From Bacteroidaceae bacterium (GTDB lineage Bacteria; Bacteroidota; Bacteroidia; Bacteroidales; Bacteroidaceae), in NCBI GenBank assembly GCA_017617235.1, contig JAFZWQ010000011.1, positions 1-59,205 on the forward strand: DNA of 59,205 nucleotides. Reading direction: 5' to 3'. Position 1 is the stretch's first letter. Every line of letters starts with the position of its first letter. Positions 24,727 to 32,416 of this stretch are shown here, one piece after another. The notes under the pieces are model-generated. The model was not told the origin of the DNA, did not search any database, and was given only the letters and a program-made list of their open reading frames with translations. The translations under genes were made by a program, and so were the position numbers.

Positions 24727-25383
24727 TCATTCTACAACGGCACGCAATAGAATAACGTCTTGCAAGGGACGGTCTGTTTTATCAGTAGCTACGGCCTGTA
24801 TCTGCTTCAACACTTTCATGCCATCTATGATGTGGCCAAAGACGGTATAGGTGCCGTCTAGATGGGGTGAACCGCCATGCTGAAGATATGCCTCCCACAT
24901 CTCGCGATTCATTTCTATGCCTTTCTCGTCGAGCATCCCACGCACCTTACCCAGAGCATTCTCGCTCCACGATTGACCATATACGATATAGAATTGCGAA
25001 CCTGACGAACGCATCTCCGGATTCACATCATCGCTCTCGCGAGCTGCAGCCAAGGCTCCCCGCACATGAAAGAGCCAGGGCAGACGGAATTCGGCAGGCA
25101 AGGTATAGTCGATGGAATCGCGTGTTTTTATTAAACTACATGGGTCACCACCCTGAATCATAAAGTTCTTGATAACACGATGAAACAGCGTGCTGTCCAA
25201 CCTTCCTTCGCGAGCCAATCGCAGAAAATTGTCGCGATGGCGAGGCGTTTCATCACTCAACTCAACACGTATCACACCCATTGTAGTCTCCAGTCGCACT
25301 ACTGCAGGCTTGGGCTTCTTGGCCATAGCACCTAATTGGCACAAAACCAGGAAAAACAGGATGATTAGCGTGCGTTGCCTCAT
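24727..25383 (-). CDS. Cyclophilin-type peptidyl-prolyl isomerase, exported
   Basis: 218 residues with an N-terminal signal peptide (LFFLVLCQLGAMA). Core motifs FHRVIKNFMIQGGDP, GSQFYIVYG and HLDGTYTVFGHIIDGMKVL identify the cyclophilin domain; the FHR arginine of the active site is present. An insertion around 140-165 (KVRGMLDEKGIEMNREMWEA) is characteristic of Bacteroidota periplasmic members. It probably assists folding of exported proteins. It is convergent with dprA (one base apart) and follows the GH30 gene by nine bases, so it is likely in the same transcript as the GH30 enzyme. Confidence 0.93.
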   Translation of the reverse strand: MRQRTLIILFFLVLCQLGAMAKKPKPAVVRLETTMGVIRVELSDETPRHRDNFLRLAREGRLDSTLFHRVIKNFMIQGGDPCSLIKTRDSIDYTLPAEFRLPWLFHVRGALAAARESDDVNPEMRSSGSQFYIVYGQSWSENALGKVRGMLDEKGIEMNREMWEAYLQHGGSPHLDGTYTVFGHIIDGMKVLKQIQAVATDKTDRPLQDVILLRAVVE

Positions 25384-25392
25384 ATGCTATAA

Positions 25393-27864
25393 TTATTTGA
25401 TGACTACTTTTCTGCCATTTACAATATAAATGCCCTTGACAAGTCGGCTTCGCATCGCATTTTCGCCAGGAACCAGTCGGCCAGAAAGGTCGTAGACATT
25501 GGAATGGCTGGCTGACGTGGGTTTAGCCGAATCTGCATACGGTCCGATAATGCCATCGGCAATGTGAGAGCTACTCAGGGGGAAGAGCATCCACTGACGA
25601 TGTGTGGGCGTGGTGTTCGAACTTTCGTCATACTGCCATATACCGACCGTAGTGCCAGCAGACGACGAAGCATTGGTGAGGTCGAATCCGTGACTACGTC
25701 CTCGACTGGCCAGAACCTTGAAGTAGGGATAATCCACCTCATCGATGTAGAATCCTTGTTCATTGGCATTTCCGGTTTGTGCAGTAAGCGAGGAACTGCT
25801 GCTGGCCCGATGTGCTGTAAGTTGTAAACCTAATGCATTTCGGAAACCATAGGTTCCATCGCCTTTGTCGATAAGTGTCCAACGTTGGGCATCTCCATAA
25901 TCGATGTTCTCTATTGTCACCTTGCTGCCTGTAGCCGATACGGCACGAGTGGTCTCCTGACGCGGAATAATGAGGTATTCGCAACCATTGCTGAGCAAAT
26001 CTTCGATTCCCGTATTGGCTGAACGAGCCGGAATAACCAATGTGGTGATGCTCTGGGCAGGCATAGATAGGGTGAGGGTGCTGCCATTGAGTTTGACACT
26101 ACTGAGAGCGCTGGTCAGATTCTCGCTGCCCGAGGTACGATAAGCACGTATGCTGCTGCGGGCAGGCACGCTGAAGAAAAGTGAGAGGTCAACAATGTGT
26201 GTCGCTGCGGCTCCTTCGTTCAGACAAACCAGCACCAAAGTGTCGCGGTCGGCATTCACGGCAGCCAACGATTGCGGACATAGCGACGTTACGATGTCGT
26301 AGCCGCGTTTGATGAATCGCGAACATTGCTGGCGTACGTAGTAGTTCTTCACCTTCGAATAGGTCTGGTCGGCAAAACTGCCACGAATGGTACACCACTG
26401 GTCGTTGGCTTCCTCCATGTATTGCCAATCAATCCACGCCTCGGGTTGGATGTAACGCATGTCGTCGATGAGCCGTTGTGCCATAGCGAGGTTTCCTCCG
26501 ATGCCATTGCCGCCGGAACCTGTTTCGCTCATCCACAGGTCCTTGCCTGTCTCGTGTGCCAATTGACAGAAACGTGCACGGTCGACATTGCTGCCCGAAT
26601 AGGTATGCGTGTTCCATTGTCCCACCAACTGGTCGGCACCTGCCGAGATGAAACGTTTGAAGCCGTCGACAGCTAATCCCACATTCGTTTCATCGGCTGC
26701 CGAAATAACGGTGTTGAGTCCTGACTCTCGCAGAATAGGTTCAAGCACACGTACGAATTTTATCTGCGAATCGTAATCGAAATGGCATCCCTCCTGCGGC
26801 CCGTTGGCATACCAGAAACCCGTAACCGACTCATTGAAAGGCTCTAATGTTTTGAACTCGATGCCATATTCATCTTTATAATATTTGCATACGTCCACAA
26901 GATAGTGCGCGAACTCCTCATAATATTCAGGTTTCAGGTTGTCCTTGCCGCCATCGACATTACCACTGCAGCAGCCGCTGTAGGTCATGTAGTAGGGACA
27001 AGAGTTACTGAAGGCCTCGAACACGGCATCTGGACGCTTTTCCTTGATTTTGAGCATAATCTTGCGCTGGGCAGCATCGCGGTCCCAATGGTATTCATCG
27101 TTGGTAGAATCCTTGAATCCCTCCATTTCGGCACGCAGACCCTTGCCCTTTCCCATGTGATGAGGCTCGCAATTACGGTTTTCTGGGTCGTCGCCACCAC
27201 CGATGTTATAGCGGAAATGACTATAGTTGAGTCCTGTCGGGCTGACCAGCCACGTAATAATCTCGTCAATCTTACTGTCCGGCCATTTGCCGCATTGTCC
27301 GGCCCACCAACACAACGAGACACCCCAACCATCGAAATGCTGGCGCACAATCAGTGGGTTTACCATATATCGAGCCGTGTCAGCCGGTGGGTTTGCCTTC
27401 ACATCGTCGCTGAAATACCACATGTGTTTGGCGTCCGAACCGCTCTTGTCGCTAAATACCTTCGAATGTGCATCGTTGCTGTCGGTACCCAGGTACTTGC
27501 TGTTGGCCTTGCAACGCAGTTTTACGAACTGTCCCGTAGCCTGTTCGATGGTAAACTTGGTAGCATCGGACGATGGGTCGGCAACAAACGTCGTATTCCA
27601 CTGATTAGCTTGCGAAAGGAACTGCTGTTCATCGCCAACTTGTATGTTGTAATAGCCCTGTCCATCGGGTGTAATGGTAAGTTTCTGAGGATTACTCTTG
27701 CTGGAAGCCTCTATCCATCCGCCTCCGTCGGTTCCCATTTCCAGATGGTTTCCGCTACTGTGCATCACATACACCTGTGTGGCTTCCGAGAAACTGGTTT
27801 GTGCCCATACCATCGTATTCATCAGGCAGCAAGCCATTACTGCAAAAAATCGTCCCTTTACCAT
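25393..27864 (-). CDS. GH30-family glycoside hydrolase with flanking ricin-type lectin-like domains, secreted
   Basis: 823 residues. Signal peptide, then a beta-trefoil-like region (35-155, with repeated YYNIQVG/FVKLRC style strands). A GH30 barrel follows, starting HFDGWGVSLCWWAGQCGKWP near 177, the pattern of the endo-beta-1,6-galactanase-like branch. Catalytic candidates are Glu345 in LEPFNES (acid/base) and Glu447 in LWMSETGSGG (nucleophile). A second trefoil-like region (645-775) precedes a tail ending VYDLSGRLVPG...VKGIYIVNGRKVVIK, a sorting-type pattern. Likely acts on a beta-1,6-galactan such as arabinogalactan side chains; the substrate is inferred. Confidence 0.87.
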   Translation of the reverse strand: MVKGRFFAVMACCLMNTMVWAQTSFSEATQVYVMHSSGNHLEMGTDGGGWIEASSKSNPQKLTITPDGQGYYNIQVGDEQQFLSQANQWNTTFVADPSSDATKFTIEQATGQFVKLRCKANSKYLGTDSNDAHSKVFSDKSGSDAKHMWYFSDDVKANPPADTARYMVNPLIVRQHFDGWGVSLCWWAGQCGKWPDSKIDEIITWLVSPTGLNYSHFRYNIGGGDDPENRNCEPHHMGKGKGLRAEMEGFKDSTNDEYHWDRDAAQRKIMLKIKEKRPDAVFEAFSNSCPYYMTYSGCCSGNVDGGKDNLKPEYYEEFAHYLVDVCKYYKDEYGIEFKTLEPFNESVTGFWYANGPQEGCHFDYDSQIKFVRVLEPILRESGLNTVISAADETNVGLAVDGFKRFISAGADQLVGQWNTHTYSGSNVDRARFCQLAHETGKDLWMSETGSGGNGIGGNLAMAQRLIDDMRYIQPEAWIDWQYMEEANDQWCTIRGSFADQTYSKVKNYYVRQQCSRFIKRGYDIVTSLCPQSLAAVNADRDTLVLVCLNEGAAATHIVDLSLFFSVPARSSIRAYRTSGSENLTSALSSVKLNGSTLTLSMPAQSITTLVIPARSANTGIEDLLSNGCEYLIIPRQETTRAVSATGSKVTIENIDYGDAQRWTLIDKGDGTYGFRNALGLQLTAHRASSSSSLTAQTGNANEQGFYIDEVDYPYFKVLASRGRSHGFDLTNASSSAGTTVGIWQYDESSNTTPTHRQWMLFPLSSSHIADGIIGPYADSAKPTSASHSNVYDLSGRLVPGENAMRSRLVKGIYIVNGRKVVIK

Positions 27865-27907
27865 AATATATAGTAGTTTTATTTTTCTATTTTATCCGTC
27901 TTGGGTG

Positions 27908-27915
27908 CAAATATA
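27908..27915 (-). promoter_or_regulatory. Possible -7 element upstream of GH30
   Basis: TATATTTG on the minus strand, 44 bases before the GH30 start. No clear TTTG is found at -33, so the EamA-GH30-cyclophilin genes could equally be read from the EamA promoter. Confidence 0.45.
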
Positions 27916-27970
27916 TAAAAATCCTCCATCTCTGCCTAACAGACACGAATCTTTTTTAGCCAACGCTTGC

Positions 27971-28894
27971 TTATTCGCCAAGAAAGAACAGGCTGACTCC
28001 TATGACTGAAATGACGGCACCGAAAAAGGCTCGCCAGGTTATCTTCTCATGGAAGAGCCATCGTGAAGGCAGTAGAATAATAATGGGTGTCATCGCCATC
28101 AACGTCGAAGCGATGCCCGCAGCGGTATATTGAACAGCCATCAGCGAGAATCCTACACCGACGAAGGGACCGAAAATGGTAGTAGCAAGGGCTATGCTCA
28201 TGCCTTTCTTATCATATACGGCCTTGCGAAAACGTGCCATTTCACCGCGAAAATATAGCAAGAAGGAAAACCCAATAATGCCCGCTATACAGCGAAAGAA
28301 GTTCGCGCTGAAAGGGATTAGCCATTCGGGCATTTCGGTGGAAACGTCATAATGGTCCATTCCGATTTTGCTCAACACCAATCCGACGCCCTGACATACA
28401 GCTGCACCGATAGCGAAAAGCACGCCGTTAAGGGGAAGTTTCAACGATACCCGATGGTGCTCTCCTCTTCCCAGCACGGAAATGCCGATACCGAACAGCG
28501 TCACCAACATGGCCACAATGCTCATTATCGTCATTTGCTGTCCAAGCGTTATCCACGCCATCAATGCTGCTGCCAGTGGGGCAAGTGTCATAAACAACTG
28601 ACCGAAACGCGAGCCGATGATGATGTAGCATTGGTACAGACAGAAATCGCCAATAACATATCCTACGATACCCGAAAGCAGCATCCAACCGATGGCTTCT
28701 GTAGGAACACCAACAGGCAGCATATGCCCCGTTACCACACCAAACAAAACCAGGGAAAACAGCAAAGCCAGCGACATACGCAACACGTTCAATGTCAGGT
28801 TTCCTAGACGCTTGCTGCCGAATTCGCTCAACAGCGCTGTTGCCGTCCACGAGAACGCCACACCAATAGATATCAGTTCACCTATGTAAGCCAT
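27971..28894 (-). CDS. EamA/DMT-superfamily transporter
   Basis: 307 residues starting MAYIGELISIGVAFSWTATA; an upstream extension is rejected because it overlaps the promoter at 28930-28961. About ten membrane segments in two EamA halves: SGIVGYVIGDFCLYQCYIIIG in the first, and FGPFVGVGFSLMAVQYTAAGIASTLMAMTPIIILL..ITWRAFFGAVISVIGVSLFF in the second. Likely an inner-membrane metabolite exporter of unknown substrate. It is divergent from the GH29 gene. Confidence 0.88.
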   Translation of the reverse strand: MAYIGELISIGVAFSWTATALLSEFGSKRLGNLTLNVLRMSLALLFSLVLFGVVTGHMLPVGVPTEAIGWMLLSGIVGYVIGDFCLYQCYIIIGSRFGQLFMTLAPLAAALMAWITLGQQMTIMSIVAMLVTLFGIGISVLGRGEHHRVSLKLPLNGVLFAIGAAVCQGVGLVLSKIGMDHYDVSTEMPEWLIPFSANFFRCIAGIIGFSFLLYFRGEMARFRKAVYDKKGMSIALATTIFGPFVGVGFSLMAVQYTAAGIASTLMAMTPIIILLPSRWLFHEKITWRAFFGAVISVIGVSLFFLGE

Positions 28895-28929
28895 TGTCCT
28901 GTATTGGGTTCCTTTGGGTTTTCGAAGTG

Positions 28930-28961
28930 CAAAAGTATAATATATCCGACTAATAGCCAAA
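28930..28961 (-). promoter_or_regulatory. Promoter of the EamA transporter gene
   Basis: TTTG (28958-28961), 20 bases, TACTTTTG (28930-28937) on the minus strand. The -33 box lies just 16 bases from that of the divergent GH29 promoter. Confidence 0.78.
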
Positions 28962-28976
28962 CAATTTGCTGCCAAA

Positions 28977-29008
28977 TTTGGATATGCAAGGTGTTCTTGC
29001 TATCTTTG
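28977..29008 (+). promoter_or_regulatory. Promoter of the GH29 gene
   Basis: TTTG (28977-28980), 20 bases, TATCTTTG (29001-29008), about 40 bases before the chosen start. Confidence 0.82.
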
Positions 29009-29047
29009 CATCACGGAATATAAACCTTTGGCCATATGAGATATATC

Positions 29048-30796
29048 ATGAAGAAAAATGTATTAGCAATGGTGCTGGCGTGCACGGTATTCTGCAGCAG
29101 CTGGGCACAAAAGACAGTAAAACCTTTACCTTGCGGACCAGTTCCGTCGGATATTCAGTTGCAATGGCAGGATATGGAGATGTATGCTTTTATCCACTAT
29201 TCGTTGAATACCTATACCGACCAGGAATGGGGTTTCGGTAATGAGGATTTGCAGCTGTTCAACCCCTCGAACCTTGACTGCCGCCAATGGGCTCGCGTCT
29301 GCAAGCAATCAGGCATGAATGGTATCATCTTCACGGCTAAGCACCACTGTGGTTTCTGCATGTGGCCCTCGGAATATACCGAGTATTCCGTCAAAAACAC
29401 GCCCTGGAAGAATGGTAAGGGCGATGTTGTGCGCGAATTGGCTGATGCCTGTCGCAAGGAAGGACTGAAGTTCGCCGTCTACCTATCGCCATGGGATCGC
29501 AACCATCCCGAATATGGTCGTCCAGCTTATGTCACCTACTTCCGCAACCAGTTGCGCGAACTGCTTACCCAATATGGCGACATCTTCGAGGTATGGTTCG
29601 ATGGGGCTAATGGCGGCGATGGTTGGTATGGAGGTGCTAACGAACGCAGGCAAATCACCAAAGATTACTATGGTTGGCCCGAGACCTTTAAGATGATTCG
29701 CGAGTTACAGCCCAAGTGCGTCATCTGGAGCGATGCAGGTGGCGACCGTGGCGACCTGCGTTGGGTGGGCACAGAAGGCGGATTCATCGGCGAAACCAAC
29801 TGGAGTCTGGTGCCTCGCGAGGGACGTTTGGACTATCGGCTGCTCCACTATGGTGCGGAAGATGGTGAGTTGTGGGTTGCCGGTGAAACGAATACCAGCA
29901 TTCGCCCCGGATGGTTCTACCATACGCCCGAGGACGAACAGGTGAAGAGCCTGTCGAAACTGATGGACACCTATTATAAATCGGTGGGTCGCAACTCGTG
30001 TCTGCTGCTCAATTTCCCCGTCATGCCTAATGGTCGCATCCATCCCACGGACAGCTTACGCGGCCTTGCTTTCAATAAGATGATTCACGAGGTGTTCAAG
30101 AAAGATTTGGCGAAAAAGGGAAAGGTGAAAAAAGAAAATTCAACCTTTACTATTCAATGGAAGAAACCTACCACTTTCAACCGCTTCGTGGCTGAGGAAG
30201 ATATCCGTTACGGACAGCGCGTGAAGAAATTTGCACTCGAAGCCGAGGTTGATGGGAAGTGGCAGCCACTGAAGGACGAATTGGTTCAGGATGGCGATGG
30301 GCTGACCACCATCGGTCATCGTCGCGTCATCTGTTTCCCCACAGTCAGCGCTACCAGCCTGCGCTTCACCATTCTTGATGCAAAGTGCGATCCCATCATC
30401 ACCCGCACTTCTGTCTATTTGGCGCCTGAACTAACGGCAGAAATCCCCAATTCGGGAGAGAAATACAGCAGTAATCTCCACTATTTCTTCAGCAATCCGC
30501 GCCAGATGATGATTGACTGGGAGTCGGAACAGACCATCTCCTCCTTCCGCTACCTTCCGCTTCAGGATACCCGCGAAGGACTGGTTACCCACTACTCCCT
30601 CTGGGCATCGTCCGACTGGCAGCATTGGACGAAGGTGGCCTCTGGCGAATTCTCGAACATTGTGAACAATCCCATCTGGCAGACCATCAAGTTCCCGCCA
30701 GTCAAAGCCAGGATTCTGCGATTCGATGCCGACCGCATAGCCGAGGGCGACCGCATGTCCTTTAGCGACATCGAAGTCGTAACACCCGCTAAATAA
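29048..30796 (+). CDS. GH29 alpha-L-fucosidase, secreted, with C-terminal F5/8-type domain
   Basis: 582 residues from MKKNVLAMVLACTVFCSSWAQ, a signal peptide; an ATG four codons earlier is possible. The catalytic barrel shows MYAFIHYSLNTYTDQEWGFG, IIFTAKHHCGFCMWPSEYTEYSV, and the nucleophile Asp (residue 185) in FEVWFDGANGGDGWYGG. GETNTSIRPGWFYH holds the likely acid/base Glu of the GH29-B type, which prefers branched alpha-1,3/1,4-fucose in Lewis or blood-group glycans. After about residue 350 a discoidin/CBM32-like beta domain follows (FNRFVAEEDIRYGQRVKKFA and a second sandwich to the end). No SusC/D pair is adjacent. Confidence 0.93.
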   Translation: MKKNVLAMVLACTVFCSSWAQKTVKPLPCGPVPSDIQLQWQDMEMYAFIHYSLNTYTDQEWGFGNEDLQLFNPSNLDCRQWARVCKQSGMNGIIFTAKHHCGFCMWPSEYTEYSVKNTPWKNGKGDVVRELADACRKEGLKFAVYLSPWDRNHPEYGRPAYVTYFRNQLRELLTQYGDIFEVWFDGANGGDGWYGGANERRQITKDYYGWPETFKMIRELQPKCVIWSDAGGDRGDLRWVGTEGGFIGETNWSLVPREGRLDYRLLHYGAEDGELWVAGETNTSIRPGWFYHTPEDEQVKSLSKLMDTYYKSVGRNSCLLLNFPVMPNGRIHPTDSLRGLAFNKMIHEVFKKDLAKKGKVKKENSTFTIQWKKPTTFNRFVAEEDIRYGQRVKKFALEAEVDGKWQPLKDELVQDGDGLTTIGHRRVICFPTVSATSLRFTILDAKCDPIITRTSVYLAPELTAEIPNSGEKYSSNLHYFFSNPRQMMIDWESEQTISSFRYLPLQDTREGLVTHYSLWASSDWQHWTKVASGEFSNIVNNPIWQTIKFPPVKARILRFDADRIAEGDRMSFSDIEVVTPAK

Positions 30797-30812
30797 TATA
30801 GTAATTCTATCG

Positions 30813-31937
30813 TTATATCCTTTCCAACCAACGAGATAGGAACACATTGTATATAGTATAGGTCGTAGATTGCAGACCAACAATCGGCAGGATAAGCTCC
30901 TTCTCCACCAAAGCCTCAAGCAGCCGTTTTGAGTTTGAAGGAGTGCCTATCTTGTATTTGGAGATAAACTCACTTGCCGTCGGTTGCTCCACAACGCCCT
31001 CTTTGGCCACAGCATGCAGGAAATTCCATTGAGCGCGGGTAAGTATGCTGCGCCATTGCATAAAGGTTTCCGTATTTGTTGTCAAGATGAGATCAATGGC
31101 ACGATAGACGTCCAGCATGGTCGCATTCTTGCGGCATTGCATGAATACTGTGTTGCACAAAGTTTGCGTGTAGAACGTATGAATTCGTGTCCAATCAAGA
31201 ATATAGTCGATAGCTTCACGGGTGATAGTCTTACCGCTCTCTGTGAATTTTTCCTCGATAAAATTTGCGTATGTCTCTCTGTCAATCTTATCAAGATAGA
31301 CATGCCGGGTACTTTCGTAAAAAGGACTACGTGCATCTGTGAACATCTCTGCCATAATATGTTTCTTGCTGCCACAGAAAATGAATTGCACGTTTTTCAA
31401 GGGTTGGACATACGAACGGAGCAGAGCTTCCATGTTCACCCCTTCGTATTCGCGTATCTGCTGAAACTCATCAATGGCCAGCAGCACGCGCGTCTCTTGT
31501 GCTTCCAAAAAGTTGAAAATGCTCTGAATGCTGGCCTTCTTTTCTTGTTCGTTCGCAAAGGTGAAGGATAGTTTTGCCTTATGCGTGATAGTATCGTAGG
31601 TCAGCACGGGACGGATATTGCTGATACTTTTAAGCAATTTCTTCAGCACAGAACCTTTATTCAGCACATCAGCCAGCCCTTCCGTCAGTTTCTCAATGAA
31701 ATCTTCAAGGTTTTGTGTAGCATAAATGTCGATATAGAAGGTCTGCAATGGCAATTTTAGGTCTTTTATCTCATCAAAAGTACGATAAATTAGCCCCGTT
31801 TTGCCGTATCTTCGAGGAGAGATTAGGCTGATATTCGAGCCATTCTGAATGTAATCACAGATTATCTGTAATTCATTTTTTCTATCACAAAACGTTGATT
31901 TTGAGAGATAAGGAATCAAAACAAAAGGGTTTTCCAT
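30813..31937 (-). CDS. AAA ATPase with C-terminal winged helix (archaeal-type ATPase family)
   Basis: 374 residues from ATG (MENPFVLIPYLSKSTFCDRK); a GTG three codons earlier is less likely. It has a variant P-loop SPRRYGKTGL, Walker B LLAIDEFQQI, sensor FIFCGSKKH and an arginine-rich RSPFYESTRHVYLDKI, followed by a winged-helix C-terminus (QWNFLHAVAKEGVVEQPTA..). This is the ATPase-2/DUF234-like group often found as solitary genes in Bacteroidota and in mobile regions. Role unknown; a link to defence, DNA transactions or chaperoning is speculative. It has its own consensus promoter and is not in an operon. Confidence 0.88.
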   Translation of the reverse strand: MENPFVLIPYLSKSTFCDRKNELQIICDYIQNGSNISLISPRRYGKTGLIYRTFDEIKDLKLPLQTFYIDIYATQNLEDFIEKLTEGLADVLNKGSVLKKLLKSISNIRPVLTYDTITHKAKLSFTFANEQEKKASIQSIFNFLEAQETRVLLAIDEFQQIREYEGVNMEALLRSYVQPLKNVQFIFCGSKKHIMAEMFTDARSPFYESTRHVYLDKIDRETYANFIEEKFTESGKTITREAIDYILDWTRIHTFYTQTLCNTVFMQCRKNATMLDVYRAIDLILTTNTETFMQWRSILTRAQWNFLHAVAKEGVVEQPTASEFISKYKIGTPSNSKRLLEALVEKELILPIVGLQSTTYTIYNVFLSRWLERI

Positions 31938-31964
31938 AGTTGTCACAATTATAATTTTACGCTA

Positions 31965-31995
31965 CAAAGTTACTACTTTTTTTGTGTAACGCAAA
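31965..31995 (-). promoter_or_regulatory. Promoter of the AAA ATPase gene
   Basis: TTTG (31992-31995), exactly 19 bases, TAACTTTG (31965-31972) on the minus strand: perfect consensus, 28 bases before the ATG. Confidence 0.88.
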
Positions 31996-32116
31996 ATAGG
32001 TAGTGACTTTTCTTCACCAAAACGACCAAATTCTGTGGCTCCATTGCGTTCTGTTTCATCGCCTTACTTTTTCAATTCGCAATTCGCGAATCGCGAATCA
32101 CACACCATGAAGTTAC

Positions 32117-32149
32117 AAAAAGAGACCGCTATCCATCGCGGACAGCGGC
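32117..32149 (-). terminator. Intrinsic terminator of the secreted-protein/small-peptide cassette
   Basis: On the minus strand, CCGCTGTCC and GGATAGCGG form a stem with one A-C mismatch and a short loop (32126-32148), followed by TCTCTTTTTG. Two further hairpins precede it: 32203-32218 (AGCCC/GGGCT) directly at the peptide gene's stop, and 32178-32191 (CGTGC-ATAA-GCACG). Confidence 0.82.
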
Positions 32150-32216
32150 CTCCAAAACAAAAATTACTCAAATCACTCGTGCTTATGCACGGTGCGGGTC
32201 AAAGCCCACTTAGGGG

Positions 32217-32399
32217 CTAAAAGTCTTCATCAAAATCGTCTCCAGTTCCCCAAATGTCCCAGCTGTTATCGACGTGAGTATCGAAGGTGCTCTTCTGACC
32301 ATCTCCGAAGCCAACGTCTGGATTGCTGACCGTAAGAATAGATATTGTGGGCACAGTTTTGACGATTGTTATCTGCGGCTGTATATATGTTTTTTTCAT
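32217..32399 (-). CDS. Small acidic peptide of the MKKTY(I/M)xP type, unknown function
   Basis: 60 codons. It opens with MKKTYIQPQITIVKTVPTIS, a conserved-looking N-terminus with no classical signal peptide. A variable Gly/Asp-rich part follows (NPDVGFGDGQKSTFDTHVDN), then an acidic Trp-containing tail (SWDIWGTGDDFDEDF). It lies 17 bases downstream of the secreted protein gene and is closed by hairpins and a terminator, so it belongs to that cassette. As a recollection rather than a database result, small frames with this N-terminus occur repeatedly in Prevotella. The layout (conserved head, variable tail) would fit a leader-core precursor or a small envelope peptide, but no maturation gene is adjacent. 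Confidence 0.7.
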   Translation of the reverse strand: MKKTYIQPQITIVKTVPTISILTVSNPDVGFGDGQKSTFDTHVDNSWDIWGTGDDFDEDF

Positions 32400-32416
32400 A
32401 ATCGTATCCTCCTTTC

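Noticed and set aside
32030-32110. ATTCGCGAAT palindromic run as an origin or att site
   Set aside because: Only a short stretch of overlapping ATTCGCGAAT units with no associated gene or second copy as a pair; insufficient support.
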